NCBI GenBank assembly: GCA_937967805.1
Contig: CALBTC010000314.1
Coordinates: 1 to 6,896, forward strand
Source of the DNA: an uncultured Anaerolineaceae bacterium
GTDB taxonomy: Bacteria > Chloroflexota > Anaerolineae > Promineifilales > Promineifilaceae
Direction: 5' to 3'
DNA: 6,896 nucleotides
Shown here: piece after piece, positions 1-5,456 of the stretch
Numbering within the stretch: position 1 is the stretch's first letter
Layout of the letters: the number at the start of each line of letters is the position of its first letter
Notes under the pieces: generated by a model
Told to the model about the DNA's origin: nothing
The model's input: the letters and a program-made list of their open reading frames with translations, nothing else
The model's database searches: none
Translations under genes and position numbers: made by a program

Positions 1-291
1 AGAAGCCATGCGGTTGCTGCTGTTCGTTTGCCACTGCGGGCGTGTATCGTAGTAGCGCCAGCGGATTTTGAGAATGCCCAGGTTGAACAGGCCAAAGGCA
101 ATAATCACGACACCGCCGACGCGCGCGATAATCGTCTTGAGTTCCCCAAAGAGTTGGCCTAGCAGTGTGGCAGCTCCACCCCAACCAACGACAAAGATGA
201 GAGAAAAGCCCAGAACGAAAAGCGAGGCGTGTAACAAGGTTGTGTACCGTTCGGTTAGGGTGGTAAGGGCCGTTGTTTCAGTCTGCTGCAT
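1..291 (-). CDS. CcdA/DsbD-type thiol-disulfide transport membrane protein, N-terminal part (cut by window edge)
   Basis: Reading the minus strand from the ATG at 291 gives 97 codons with no stop before the window edge. The protein begins with about 17 polar residues. It then has a hydrophobic stretch containing LFVLGFSLIFVV and, after the conserved-looking RVGGVV, a second helix ending GLFNLGILKI. This order (FVLGFS, then a G-Q-L segment, then RVGG, then FGL..LG.L.I) is typical of CcdA proteins, which carry reducing power across the membrane for cytochrome c maturation or other periplasmic thiols. CcdA normally starts with an extra helix holding an SPCVLPL-type motif. Here a TGA (at about 325-327) lies in frame upstream and the 11 to 12 codons between it and the ATG encode no such helix, so the first helix is missing. 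No clear ribosome binding site is seen. The gene starts 17 bp after the stop of the His-rich exported protein, so the two may share a transcript. Family assignment is fairly sure; whether it is functional is not. Confidence 0.72.
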   Translation of the reverse strand, partial: MQQTETTALTTLTERYTTLLHASLFVLGFSLIFVVGWGGAATLLGQLFGELKTIIARVGGVVIIAFGLFNLGILKIRWRYYDTRPQWQTNSSNRMAS

Positions 292-308
292 AATCGTATG
301 TGAACCAG

Positions 309-578
309 TTAAGGCAGGGGAACGTTGTTGTCAATATGAACGTGGATAGAGCCATCTACTCCCACGTGTTTGCCACAAATCCAACCATCTCCATTGAGGT
401 CCTTGTCATTCCCGACGTGCTTATGTGGACCCATATGATCGTGATCATGATCCATTACTTCGTGAAGATGGAAATCATCCGGGCAACCACCCACAGGAGC
501 GCCGCTAGCCGCTACAAATGGGACCGCGGAAAGCGTGAGGATCATTGCTACAAACATGATAAGAAGCCTTTTTTTCAT
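309..578 (-). CDS. small exported His-rich protein with EF-hand-like loop and two cysteines
   Basis: The 89-residue product begins with a clear signal peptide: MKKR, then a hydrophobic core to about residue 21, with a likely cleavage in FVAA-SGA near residue 24. The mature part of about 65 residues has exactly two cysteines (C32 and C68), which could form a disulfide outside the membrane. A His/Asp-rich run (H37, H39, H44, H46, H48, H52, H54) is followed by D58-K-D-L-N-G-D-G at 58-65, the D-x-D-x-N-G-D-G pattern of an EF-hand loop. The loop's usual last Glu is replaced by Gly. More His follow at 71, 79 and 81. The loop followed by Cys recalls Excalibur-type calcium-binding modules, but this is only a resemblance. 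A divalent-metal-binding periplasmic or surface role is inferred from composition. The start is well supported by GGAGGA at 585-590, 6 nt upstream. It is the first gene of a likely two-gene unit with the CcdA-type fragment. Confidence 0.82.
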   Translation of the reverse strand: MKKRLLIMFVAMILTLSAVPFVAASGAPVGGCPDDFHLHEVMDHDHDHMGPHKHVGNDKDLNGDGWICGKHVGVDGSIHVHIDNNVPLP

Positions 579-584
579 TATTGT

Positions 585-590
585 TCCTCC
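585..590 (-). promoter_or_regulatory. strong ribosome binding site of the His-rich protein gene
   Basis: The minus strand reads GGAGGA followed by 6 nt and then ATG at 578. This fixes the start of the signal-peptide protein. Confidence 0.8.
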
Positions 591-633
591 AATAATTTAA
601 TCGGTTGCTTCAACCTGGCCAATCGTGCCTCGG

Positions 634-639
634 ATTATA
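634..639 (-). promoter_or_regulatory. candidate -10 box for the His-rich protein gene
   Basis: The minus strand has a perfect TATAAT about 55 nt upstream of the start codon. No good -35 is seen at 16-18 nt spacing (the hexamer at 17 nt is TCGCAT), so the promoter may need an activator or may not be real. Confidence 0.35.
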
Positions 640-664
640 AACAATACATTCAACTGATGCGACG

Positions 665-691
665 ATCAAATAGCCTGCCATCAAATAGGCC
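665..691. repeat. 15-bp-spaced direct repeat ATCAAATAG(G)CC
   Basis: ATCAAATAGCC at 665-675 recurs as ATCAAATAGGCC at 680-691. The two starts are 15 bp apart, close to 1.5 turns of B-DNA. The second copy runs into the palindrome at 685-702. The repeats lie between two divergent genes and could be protein-binding sites. This is inferred from position only. Confidence 0.4.
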
Positions 692-702
692 AAATGGCCT
701 AT
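685..702. promoter_or_regulatory. 18-bp palindrome, candidate operator between divergent genes
   Basis: ATAGGCCAAATGGCCTAT has perfect 8-bp arms (685-692 and 695-702) around AA. It sits about 45-70 bp upstream of the minus-strand TATAAT and about 110 bp upstream of the plus-strand start at 814. No T-tract follows it and it is not at a gene end, so a dimeric regulator site is more likely than a terminator. The cognate regulator is unknown. Confidence 0.45.
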
Positions 703-813
703 AGTCGGGTCAATTAGGTGAAACCACCTACGATCCAATTAGGCAAAATCGCGCTTCTGTCGTTTGCTGGTCTATTGTATCCTGAGAGCATCATACGGAT
801 AAGGGAGAGAACA

Positions 814-1290
814 ATGGCGCGCTTAGCACACACCCAACTGTTAGCATTATCGGAACGTCAGCGATATTTACGGCCGTTAATCATCAGCATCGCGCTTTCT
901 GTGACGGCCGAATTCATTATCTTTGTTGTTTTTGGCCTCATTTTGTTCCCCGACGGTCCCTGGCTAAACAAGCTGTTGTGGACAATCGTTTTTTGCGGCA
1001 TTGGCATGGGGGCAACAGTGGGGACGTTTATAAATCTGTTTGTCGTTGGGCGCTGGCAAGGCTGGTCGGCCATCGTGGCAACCACGTTGCTTGCCACGAT
1101 AATTTTAGGGATTGTTTGTGACCTGCTGTGCCTGAATCTGGATCGTCCATTCCTTTTGTTTTGTGTAGTAAAATATAGTTTTTTTTTCGTGACGGGTGGT
1201 ATTTTGATGGCTGTTGTGGGGGGCTTGATTATCGGTGGCCTGTTGTTTTTCGAACGTGGGCAGCGGTTGTTGAGCCGGTTGGGTCTTTAG
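814..1290 (+). CDS. four-helix membrane protein of unknown function
   Basis: The product has 158 residues. The frame is open from a GTG at 718, but ATG 814 is preferred because AAGGGAGAG lies just upstream (801-809, 4 nt before the ATG) and because the extra 32 residues look like non-coding translation. Four hydrophobic segments are visible at about 21-45, 53-78, 84-107 and 118-147. Short basic loops follow (for example around R80 and W81), and the C-terminal tail ERGQRLLSRLGL is positively charged, as expected for a cytoplasmic end. The last two helices are glycine-rich (VTGGILMAVVGGLIIGG), suggesting close helix packing. No catalytic motif or known family is recognised. It is followed 73 bp later by the MFS exporter gene on the same strand, so co-transcription is possible. 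One ACGGCCGT lies in its coding region. Confidence 0.72.
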   Translation: MARLAHTQLLALSERQRYLRPLIISIALSVTAEFIIFVVFGLILFPDGPWLNKLLWTIVFCGIGMGATVGTFINLFVVGRWQGWSAIVATTLLATIILGIVCDLLCLNLDRPFLLFCVVKYSFFFVTGGILMAVVGGLIIGGLLFFERGQRLLSRLGL

Positions 1291-1328
1291 AGACTGCAAA
1301 AACGAGGCCAAAGTACCTTGAGTGAAAC

Positions 1329-1356
1329 AATTGCCAGCCAATTGCCAGGGCTGGCA
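1329..1356 (+). promoter_or_regulatory. hairpin with repeated AATTGCCAG just before the MFS gene
   Basis: AATTGCCAG occurs at 1329-1337 and 1340-1348. TGCCAGCC (1332-1339) can pair perfectly with GGCTGGCA (1349-1356) around a 9-nt loop. The hairpin ends 7 nt before ATG 1364, where a ribosome binding site should be. It could limit initiation there, be an operator, or favour the ATG at 1391. No U-tract follows, so it is not a standard terminator. Confidence 0.4.
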
Positions 1357-1363
1357 CAGATGA

Positions 1364-2656
1364 ATGAGTGTCTGTGAGGTATTGGAACTTATGAGTTATG
1401 TCGTGGCAATCCGGACTTTCTCTTTGAAGAGATTACATTTATTTGATGTGTTTTGGGAGCGAGGATTCCTCCTTCTGTTACTATCTACAATTTTGGCTGA
1501 AATTGCCGGGAACAGTGTGTATGTCATACTTTTGGAAAAAGCTTACCAACTGGGGAGGGCAACGGCGGTAGGCGGCGTCTTATTGCTGCAGGCCATCCCT
1601 CAAGTGTTGCTGGGCCTTTGGGCAGGGAGCCTGGTGGATCGTTTAGGTAAGCGTCGAGCAGCCATTTTGGCAACGGTGGTCCAGACTGCCCTGGTGATTG
1701 GGTTGCTTCACGGACAAACCATTTCAATTGTATATGCCCTGGCGTTTCTGATTATGTTGGCCCGCCTGGTATTAATCCCGGCACGACTGGCACTGGCCTC
1801 AGCTACCAGTAGCAAAGAAACTTTAGTGGCGGCCAATACATCAATCTCCTTTGTAACCAGCCTTGGGCTTATCATCGGGCCAGCCCTGAGCGCAGCCCTT
1901 ATGCTGCAGACAAATGATTTCCAAACCGCTCTCCTCCTAGCTGGATCAGGGCTGTTGCTATCTGGGCTGCCACTGCTCTTCATGCCAGAACCGACAAAAA
2001 GAACGCAAGAAGAACCAGCGACTATTTGGAAAGAAATACGCGCCGGTTGGCAGTTCATTCGCCAACATAGTCCCATCCGTCGGGTGCTTTCGTGTCTGGT
2101 ACATATCACACTGATCATGGGGGCCATTATGCCATTGATCACGCCGCTGGCTCATGACCTAGGTCTGGGTTTTGAGGGAAGCGGAATTTTCTTTGCCGCT
2201 GTCGGCCTCGGCGGACTGGTTGGAGCCGTAATTGCTGTCGTGCAGGCCAGATGGCAAACTCCATCTACCATCATACTGCTTGCCGGTTTGTTAATGCCAA
2301 TTGGAGCCTTGTTTATCGGACTGCTCGACACGCTGGAATTCATACTGGTAGCAATCGGGCTTATCCATGTGGCCGAAGCCAGCCTTAGCATCATCGTGAT
2401 TACAATCCTGCAGAGGTTAACGCCGTTGAAAATGCAGGGATATGTGTTTGGTGTTGTGCAAGCACTGCTAGGCATCACCTGGATCATTTCGTTGGCGATA
2501 ATAACAGGTAGCACAGCCTTGTGGCCGCAAGCCGGTAACACACAAAATGTGTTTCTGTTAATCGGTGGCATTGGGATTGTAACTATTCTGGCTTGTTGGT
2601 TTTGGTATCAAAGACAGGTTTGGGCCTGGACATCATCCCGCCTGAGTGGTGCCTGA
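1364..2656 (+). CDS. MFS drug-efflux-type transporter (DHA3 / macrolide-efflux-like)
   Basis: This is a 430-residue polytopic membrane protein with about 12 hydrophobic segments. After the second helix it has GSLVDRLGKRR (residues 88-98), the MFS motif A in the G-x-L-x-D-R-x-G-x-R-R form. A longer hydrophilic loop near residues 208-235 (PEPTKRTQEEP) lies between the two six-helix halves. The size and the N-terminal pattern (F..LLLSTILAEIAGNSVYVILL) match the DHA3 group, which holds MefA-type macrolide exporters and many exporters of unknown substrate. It would act in the inner membrane as a proton-driven exporter; the substrate cannot be read from the sequence. The start is uncertain: ATG 1364 has no good ribosome binding site and a hairpin just upstream, while ATG 1391 has GAGG at 1376-1379, 11 nt before it. 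The stop codon lies inside a large imperfect inverted repeat. It contains no ACGGCCGT, unlike the genes to its right. Confidence 0.87.
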   Translation: MSVCEVLELMSYVVAIRTFSLKRLHLFDVFWERGFLLLLLSTILAEIAGNSVYVILLEKAYQLGRATAVGGVLLLQAIPQVLLGLWAGSLVDRLGKRRAAILATVVQTALVIGLLHGQTISIVYALAFLIMLARLVLIPARLALASATSSKETLVAANTSISFVTSLGLIIGPALSAALMLQTNDFQTALLLAGSGLLLSGLPLLFMPEPTKRTQEEPATIWKEIRAGWQFIRQHSPIRRVLSCLVHITLIMGAIMPLITPLAHDLGLGFEGSGIFFAAVGLGGLVGAVIAVVQARWQTPSTIILLAGLLMPIGALFIGLLDTLEFILVAIGLIHVAEASLSIIVITILQRLTPLKMQGYVFGVVQALLGITWIISLAIITGSTALWPQAGNTQNVFLLIGGIGIVTILACWFWYQRQVWAWTSSRLSGA

Positions 2657-2702
2657 AACGCTTTGGGTCCATTGACGAGTCCAGGTGCCACCAGGGCGGG
2701 AT
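2635..2702. repeat. large imperfect inverted repeat spanning the MFS stop codon
   Basis: ATCCCGCC (2635-2642) pairs perfectly with GGCGGGAT (2695-2702). After a small internal irregularity, GTGGTG and CCTG (2646-2655) pair with CAGG and TGCCAC (2682-2691), including G-T pairs. The loop is about 26 nt and contains the MFS stop codon end. The stem could stabilise the 3' end of the exporter mRNA or take part in termination between the converging transcripts. No T-tract follows on the plus strand. The rest of 2703-2864 shows no convincing gene. Confidence 0.42.
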
Positions 2703-2864
2703 TCACAATTAGGAGGTCCAACTGTCGCTTATCTTTCCACCTCAATCCCGAACATCACGCAGGCAAAAACCAGACAAAAAAACTTTCCCCTGGCAACTTG
2801 CCTTGCTGGATGAATCCCTTGTCATCAATGTATTTTTCCTCCATCGCCATGTTCAAGCTTGCCT

Positions 2865-3515
2865 CTAATTTGTTGCGGCTTGAATGATCGAAAAAATGCC
2901 AAATCGGGCTCTTTGTACCAAAACTATTTGCAGACCAGCTGCCGTGACGAGGGCTGTCGGTTCTTGATTCCAGCGGCAGCCTGCTGCTTTTTCGTAATGG
3001 GCCTGTGCTTTGCGATCTTGATAGTGGGCTAACGGCCGTAAACTGCTGCGCCCATGTTCCAATAGCAATATATGTCCATCCGGTCTGCACACCCGTCCCA
3101 TCTCGCGCAGCGCAGCGATTGGATCCGGAAACGTACAGGTCGATAGAGCAGACACCACCGTATCAAAACTATTATCAGCGAAGATCAGTGCTTCAGCATC
3201 CATTGGCAGCAAGGTGGCGCCAATGCCTACTTTATCTGCTTCTTTAGCGGCGATGGCCAGCATTTCCGGACTGAGGTCAACGGCCGTCAACGAAGCAATT
3301 TTGCCAAAACATGCAAAGTTCAAACCTGTACCACAAGCCACATCCAACACGTCTCCAGTCGCCTGGCTCATCAATTGTCGGCGCATGCGTTTCACCCCGA
3401 GCAGATGTTGGTCAACCCACAGCAGTCGGTTGTACGCCGGAGCCATCTCGTCATAAGCTGTCTGTAGATTCTCCTTGGACAAACATGTTAAGTTAGAAGC
3501 TAATTGATTCGTCAC
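2865..3515 (-). CDS. class I SAM-dependent methyltransferase (UbiE/Methyltransf_11-like)
   Basis: The 216-residue product starts at GTG 3515, chosen because GGAGGA at 3524-3529 lies 8 nt upstream. The open frame to 3626 only shadows the upstream gene. Motif I is VLDVACGTG at 56-64, the SAM-binding glycine loop. D80 in TAVDLSPEM is the acidic residue expected to hold the SAM ribose. DAEALIFADNSFDTVVS (107-123) and the REMGRVCRPDGHILLLEH block (137-154) match the later Rossmann strands. The sequence ends shortly after GCRWNQEPTALVTAAGLQ (179-196), a pattern (Gly-Cys, then a helix, then AGL) that loosely recalls METTL7-like thiol and phospholipid methyltransferases. The substrate is not known. 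It overlaps the end of the upstream membrane protein gene by 23 nt, so translation is probably coupled and the two products probably act together. The operon lies divergent from a TetR regulator. Fold certain, function open. Confidence 0.88.
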   Translation of the reverse strand: MTNQLASNLTCLSKENLQTAYDEMAPAYNRLLWVDQHLLGVKRMRRQLMSQATGDVLDVACGTGLNFACFGKIASLTAVDLSPEMLAIAAKEADKVGIGATLLPMDAEALIFADNSFDTVVSALSTCTFPDPIAALREMGRVCRPDGHILLLEHGRSSLRPLAHYQDRKAQAHYEKAAGCRWNQEPTALVTAAGLQIVLVQRARFGIFSIIQAATN

Positions 3516-4623
3516 GGGAAGTTTCCTCCAATAAATTTGCATACCAGGGAGCCACAGCCGTCGGAAACGGCGACAGGATGAGGATGCTTTGCCCCAGGCC
3601 AACCAGTCCGGCCAAAATGGTGACACCCAGCCACATATGAATACGCCACCAAATGCCGAAGCCGTTGATCAGTACCGCAAACATCAAGGCAAATAAAGTG
3701 AATGGCAGCAAAAAGCTAAAGGCTCGCCACCAGACCAATGAAGCTCCTGTTGTTTGCCATTGTCTCAGAACAATATCACCCAACAATCCGGCGGCCAGCG
3801 GGGCTATTAAAATCAGGGAGAACGGCCGTGACTGGTCCCAATTGAGCACCAGCATCAACAAGGCATTGCCAAACAGAATTGCCGTCACTGTGCCAAACGG
3901 CACCGTCCAGCGGCGCAAGAAAGCCAGGGTGAAACCCATCACTAAAGCGGTTGGCAGCAGCACCGCACTGATCAACGTCACATCATAGAAGAATGGATCG
4001 TTGGCAGAGGGCAAATCAGTAAATAAATTGGGATGGGTAAAGACATTGGCAAATTGGCCGAAAAAGGTGAGAATCGCCAAGACAGAAAAGAAGGAAAGGA
4101 AAAGTGGGGTGAAGGTACGCCAGCTAGCATATTCTCTTACCGCTATATCTTGACATTTTGTCCGTAGAATCGTGCTGGTGATCAATATCCCACCTGCCGC
4201 CAACGACAGATGTGATGGACTCAATAATGCTTCCACATCCTCTTCAAAGCCAAATAACGCATGCCAGATCAAATCCATGTTACCGGCCAGACTAAAAATC
4301 AACACACCGACGATTGACCATAAATACGGCTTTGGCAAACCACGCCGCCAATGATAGCCCGCTTTCAAATTGCCGATATATCCAATGACCAAGACCATCA
4401 CTGTGGCTGCGAAACCGCTGTAAAGAACAGCGTGCCAGGGGGTAAAAAAGGTCTCGATTAAATCGGGCACGTTATTGTGTGCCCAGCCATCCAGGAACAC
4501 GCCAAACAGCAGCCAGAGAACGGCCGTTGTTAGCAACCATTCAAAGCGAGCCGACACCGTTGGATACCCAACTTTGCAAGCTTCAGGAGCCGCTCTTTGT
4601 GCGAAAAGTTCACTTGTTTTCAT
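3493..4623 (-). CDS. polytopic membrane protein of unknown function, possible metal or substrate site
   Basis: The product has 376 residues and about ten hydrophobic segments. The start is supported by AAGGAG at 4632-4637, 8 nt upstream. Conserved-looking charged and aromatic blocks stand at or near helix ends: D45-G-W-A-H49, then E57-T-F-F-T-P-W-H64 in the first part; N115-x-D117-x-x-W-H121 and S135-P-S-H138 with E127, E128, D129 and E131 between them; W262-D263; and W326-R-I-H329-M-W late. Such Asp, Glu and His residues flanking helices suggest a bound metal or a polar substrate site, but this is inference. I do not recognise a named family; it resembles uncharacterised membrane proteins with D-x-W-x-H...F-x-x-P-H patterns. 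It overlaps the methyltransferase gene by 23 nt and is divergent from the TetR gene, so it is probably the first gene of the TetR-controlled operon. Two ACGGCCGT copies lie within it. Confidence 0.82.
   Translation of the reverse strand: MKTSELFAQRAAPEACKVGYPTVSARFEWLLTTAVLWLLFGVFLDGWAHNNVPDLIETFFTPWHAVLYSGFAATVMVLVIGYIGNLKAGYHWRRGLPKPYLWSIVGVLIFSLAGNMDLIWHALFGFEEDVEALLSPSHLSLAAGGILITSTILRTKCQDIAVREYASWRTFTPLFLSFFSVLAILTFFGQFANVFTHPNLFTDLPSANDPFFYDVTLISAVLLPTALVMGFTLAFLRRWTVPFGTVTAILFGNALLMLVLNWDQSRPFSLILIAPLAAGLLGDIVLRQWQTTGASLVWWRAFSFLLPFTLFALMFAVLINGFGIWWRIHMWLGVTILAGLVGLGQSILILSPFPTAVAPWYANLLEETSRDESISF
3524..3529 (-). promoter_or_regulatory. ribosome binding site fixing the GTG start of the methyltransferase
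   Basis: The minus strand reads GGAGGA, 8 nt, then GTG at 3515. The site lies within the end of the upstream membrane protein gene and supports translational coupling over the 23-nt overlap. Confidence 0.7.
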
Positions 4624-4653
4624 CTGATTAACTCCTTGTCATCCAGAAAGATA

Positions 4654-4689
4654 TGTTATATAGTAAAACTTAAGTTGCACAATATAACA
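4654..4689. promoter_or_regulatory. operator region 1: TGTTATAT/ATATAACA arms around AACTTAAGTT
   Basis: TGTTATAT (4654-4661) and ATATAACA (4682-4689) are exact inverted arms 20 bp apart. The 10-bp palindrome AACTTAAGTT (4668-4677) lies between them. Together they cover the predicted minus-strand promoter. The site is next to a TetR gene and shares its core with the second palindrome at 4726-4741, so it is a good candidate for TetR binding. Confidence 0.5.
4655..4682 (-). promoter_or_regulatory. predicted promoter of the membrane protein-methyltransferase operon
   Basis: On the minus strand TTGTGC (4682-4677) and TATAAC (4660-4655) are separated by 16 nt. The palindrome AACTTAAGTT occupies positions 4668-4677 and thus fills much of the spacer, so a bound dimer would block RNA polymerase. 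The transcript would start near 4648, about 25 nt before the ATG, and still include AAGGAG. Confidence 0.5.
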
Positions 4690-4725
4690 CAAATTAACTG
4701 ACGTCAATCAGGAAAAAAGCGAAGG

Positions 4726-4741
4726 TATAACATAAGTTATA
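4726..4741. promoter_or_regulatory. operator 2: palindrome TATAACATAAGTTATA near the TetR gene
   Basis: The arms TATAAC and GTTATA are perfect inverted copies around ATAA. The core AACATAAGTT differs by one base from AACTTAAGTT in operator 1. It lies 24-39 bp upstream of the TetR start, and its left arm could also be a -10 box for that gene, although no good -35 is seen. This placement fits autorepression. Confidence 0.5.
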
Positions 4742-4764
4742 TTTCAGCAGGAAATGATACAGAA

Positions 4765-5358
4765 ATGGAAAAAATCGATCCCCGTGTGAAGCGCACCCGT
4801 CGCCTGTTGAGTGATGCCCTCGTTTCGCTCATTCTGGAAAAAGCTTACGAGCAAATCACCATCAAGGATATAACTGACCGCGCCGAGGTGGCCTACATTA
4901 CCTTTTTCCGCCATTACGACAACATTGATGAGTTGCTGATGCAAGTATTGGGGGATGGTATGGCAGCACTTCGCCTTGAAATTGAAAAGCTGGCTGCCCA
5001 AAGTGCCGCCTACCCGCTGGATGCAGAAGGTTCCATAATTTTCAGTCATGTGGCTGAAAATGGAGACCTTTTCCGCATTTTGCTAGAAAGTTCAGGTGCA
5101 GCCCCCATTCGCAGGCAGGTGCAGGCAGAAATCGCCCAGCTTTTTTTGCAAACCTGCGATCTGCTTCACCGAGAAAACTGCCTCATCCCGGATGTGGTGG
5201 CCGCCAATCACATCGCGACATCTTTGCTAGCATTGATTGAGTATTGGCTTAGGGAGGGGATGCCCTATCCTGTAGAGCAGATGGGCAAAATTTACGGGCA
5301 AATGATTAACGGCGCCACAGTTACGGCCGTACAAAATGCCGAGATCATACAAAACTAA
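4765..5358 (+). CDS. TetR/AcrR-family transcriptional regulator
   Basis: This 197-residue protein has the usual TetR plan. The N-terminal helices include RTRRLLSDALVSLILEKAYEQ (11-30). The helix-turn-helix at about 31-52 reads ITIKDITDRAEVAYITFFRHY, with the characteristic I-x-D-I-x-x-x-A then x-F-F-R-H-Y pattern. A tyrosine- and aspartate-bearing turn (YDNIDEL) leads into the ligand-binding C-terminal part from residue 60 on, which is helical and diverse as in the whole family. Length is normal. The start has only a weak AGGA about 12 nt upstream, so expression may be low. The gene is divergent from the membrane protein-methyltransferase operon, and matching palindromes lie in the shared region, so it most likely represses that operon and itself. 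The inducing ligand is unknown. One ACGGCCGT lies near its 3' end. Confidence 0.9.
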   Translation: MEKIDPRVKRTRRLLSDALVSLILEKAYEQITIKDITDRAEVAYITFFRHYDNIDELLMQVLGDGMAALRLEIEKLAAQSAAYPLDAEGSIIFSHVAENGDLFRILLESSGAAPIRRQVQAEIAQLFLQTCDLLHRENCLIPDVVAANHIATSLLALIEYWLREGMPYPVEQMGKIYGQMINGATVTAVQNAEIIQN

Positions 5359-5371
5359 TCCCCCCAAGCAG

Positions 5372-5399
5372 TTGACAAATTATTTTTTGGCTATAGTAT
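5372..5399 (+). promoter_or_regulatory. predicted sigma-70-type promoter of the ArsR-rhodanese operon
   Basis: A perfect -35 TTGACA (5372-5377) is followed 16 nt later by TAGTAT (5394-5399). The -10 box overlaps the inverted repeat starting at 5397, so repressor binding would compete with RNA polymerase. Confidence 0.62.
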
Positions 5400-5426
5400 T
5401 CAATAAATATATTGAATATTTGAATA
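5397..5426. promoter_or_regulatory. ArsR-type operator with three half-sites
   Basis: TATTCAAT (5397-5404) and ATTGAATA (5411-5418) are perfect inverted arms 6 bp apart. A third half-site TTGAATA follows at 5420-5426, 8 bp after the start of the TTGAATA at 5412-5418. AT-rich inverted repeats overlapping the promoter are typical of ArsR/SmtB operators. The site is directly upstream of the ArsR gene and suggests autoregulation. Confidence 0.6.
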
Positions 5427-5456
5427 CAACTTTATCACAACAAGTCGAGAGTAAAA

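Noticed and set aside
718..813. N-terminal extension of the four-helix membrane protein from GTG 718
   Set aside because: ATG 814 has a good AAGGGAGAG just upstream; the extension has no ribosome binding site and adds 32 residues unlike a signal or domain.
1708..2571. Long minus-strand open frames inside the MFS gene
   Set aside because: They are shadows of the exporter frame; the plus strand shows motif A and twelve hydrophobic segments.
2776..2810. T7 run on the minus strand after the methyltransferase as an intrinsic terminator
   Set aside because: The preceding GGCAA-G-TTGCC can form only a very short, strained stem, so there is no stable GC-rich hairpin.
2755..3090. Minus-strand open frame, and a possible 31-residue protein (MAMEEKYIDDKG...) at its end
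   Set aside because: Most of it shadows the methyltransferase. The short tail has only a weak AGAGG and no recognisable family, so it is not supported as a gene.
3516..3626. N-terminal extension of the methyltransferase to 3626
   Set aside because: It lies fully inside the upstream membrane protein gene; GTG 3515 has GGAGGA at the right distance and gives the usual family length.
4699..4706. TGACGTCA palindrome in the TetR intergenic region
   Set aside because: It is a single 8-bp palindrome unlike the two matching sites; chance is a fair explanation.
4744..5049. Minus-strand open frame opposite the TetR gene
   Set aside because: It is antisense to a clear TetR protein, covers the promoter region and has no domain or ribosome binding site.
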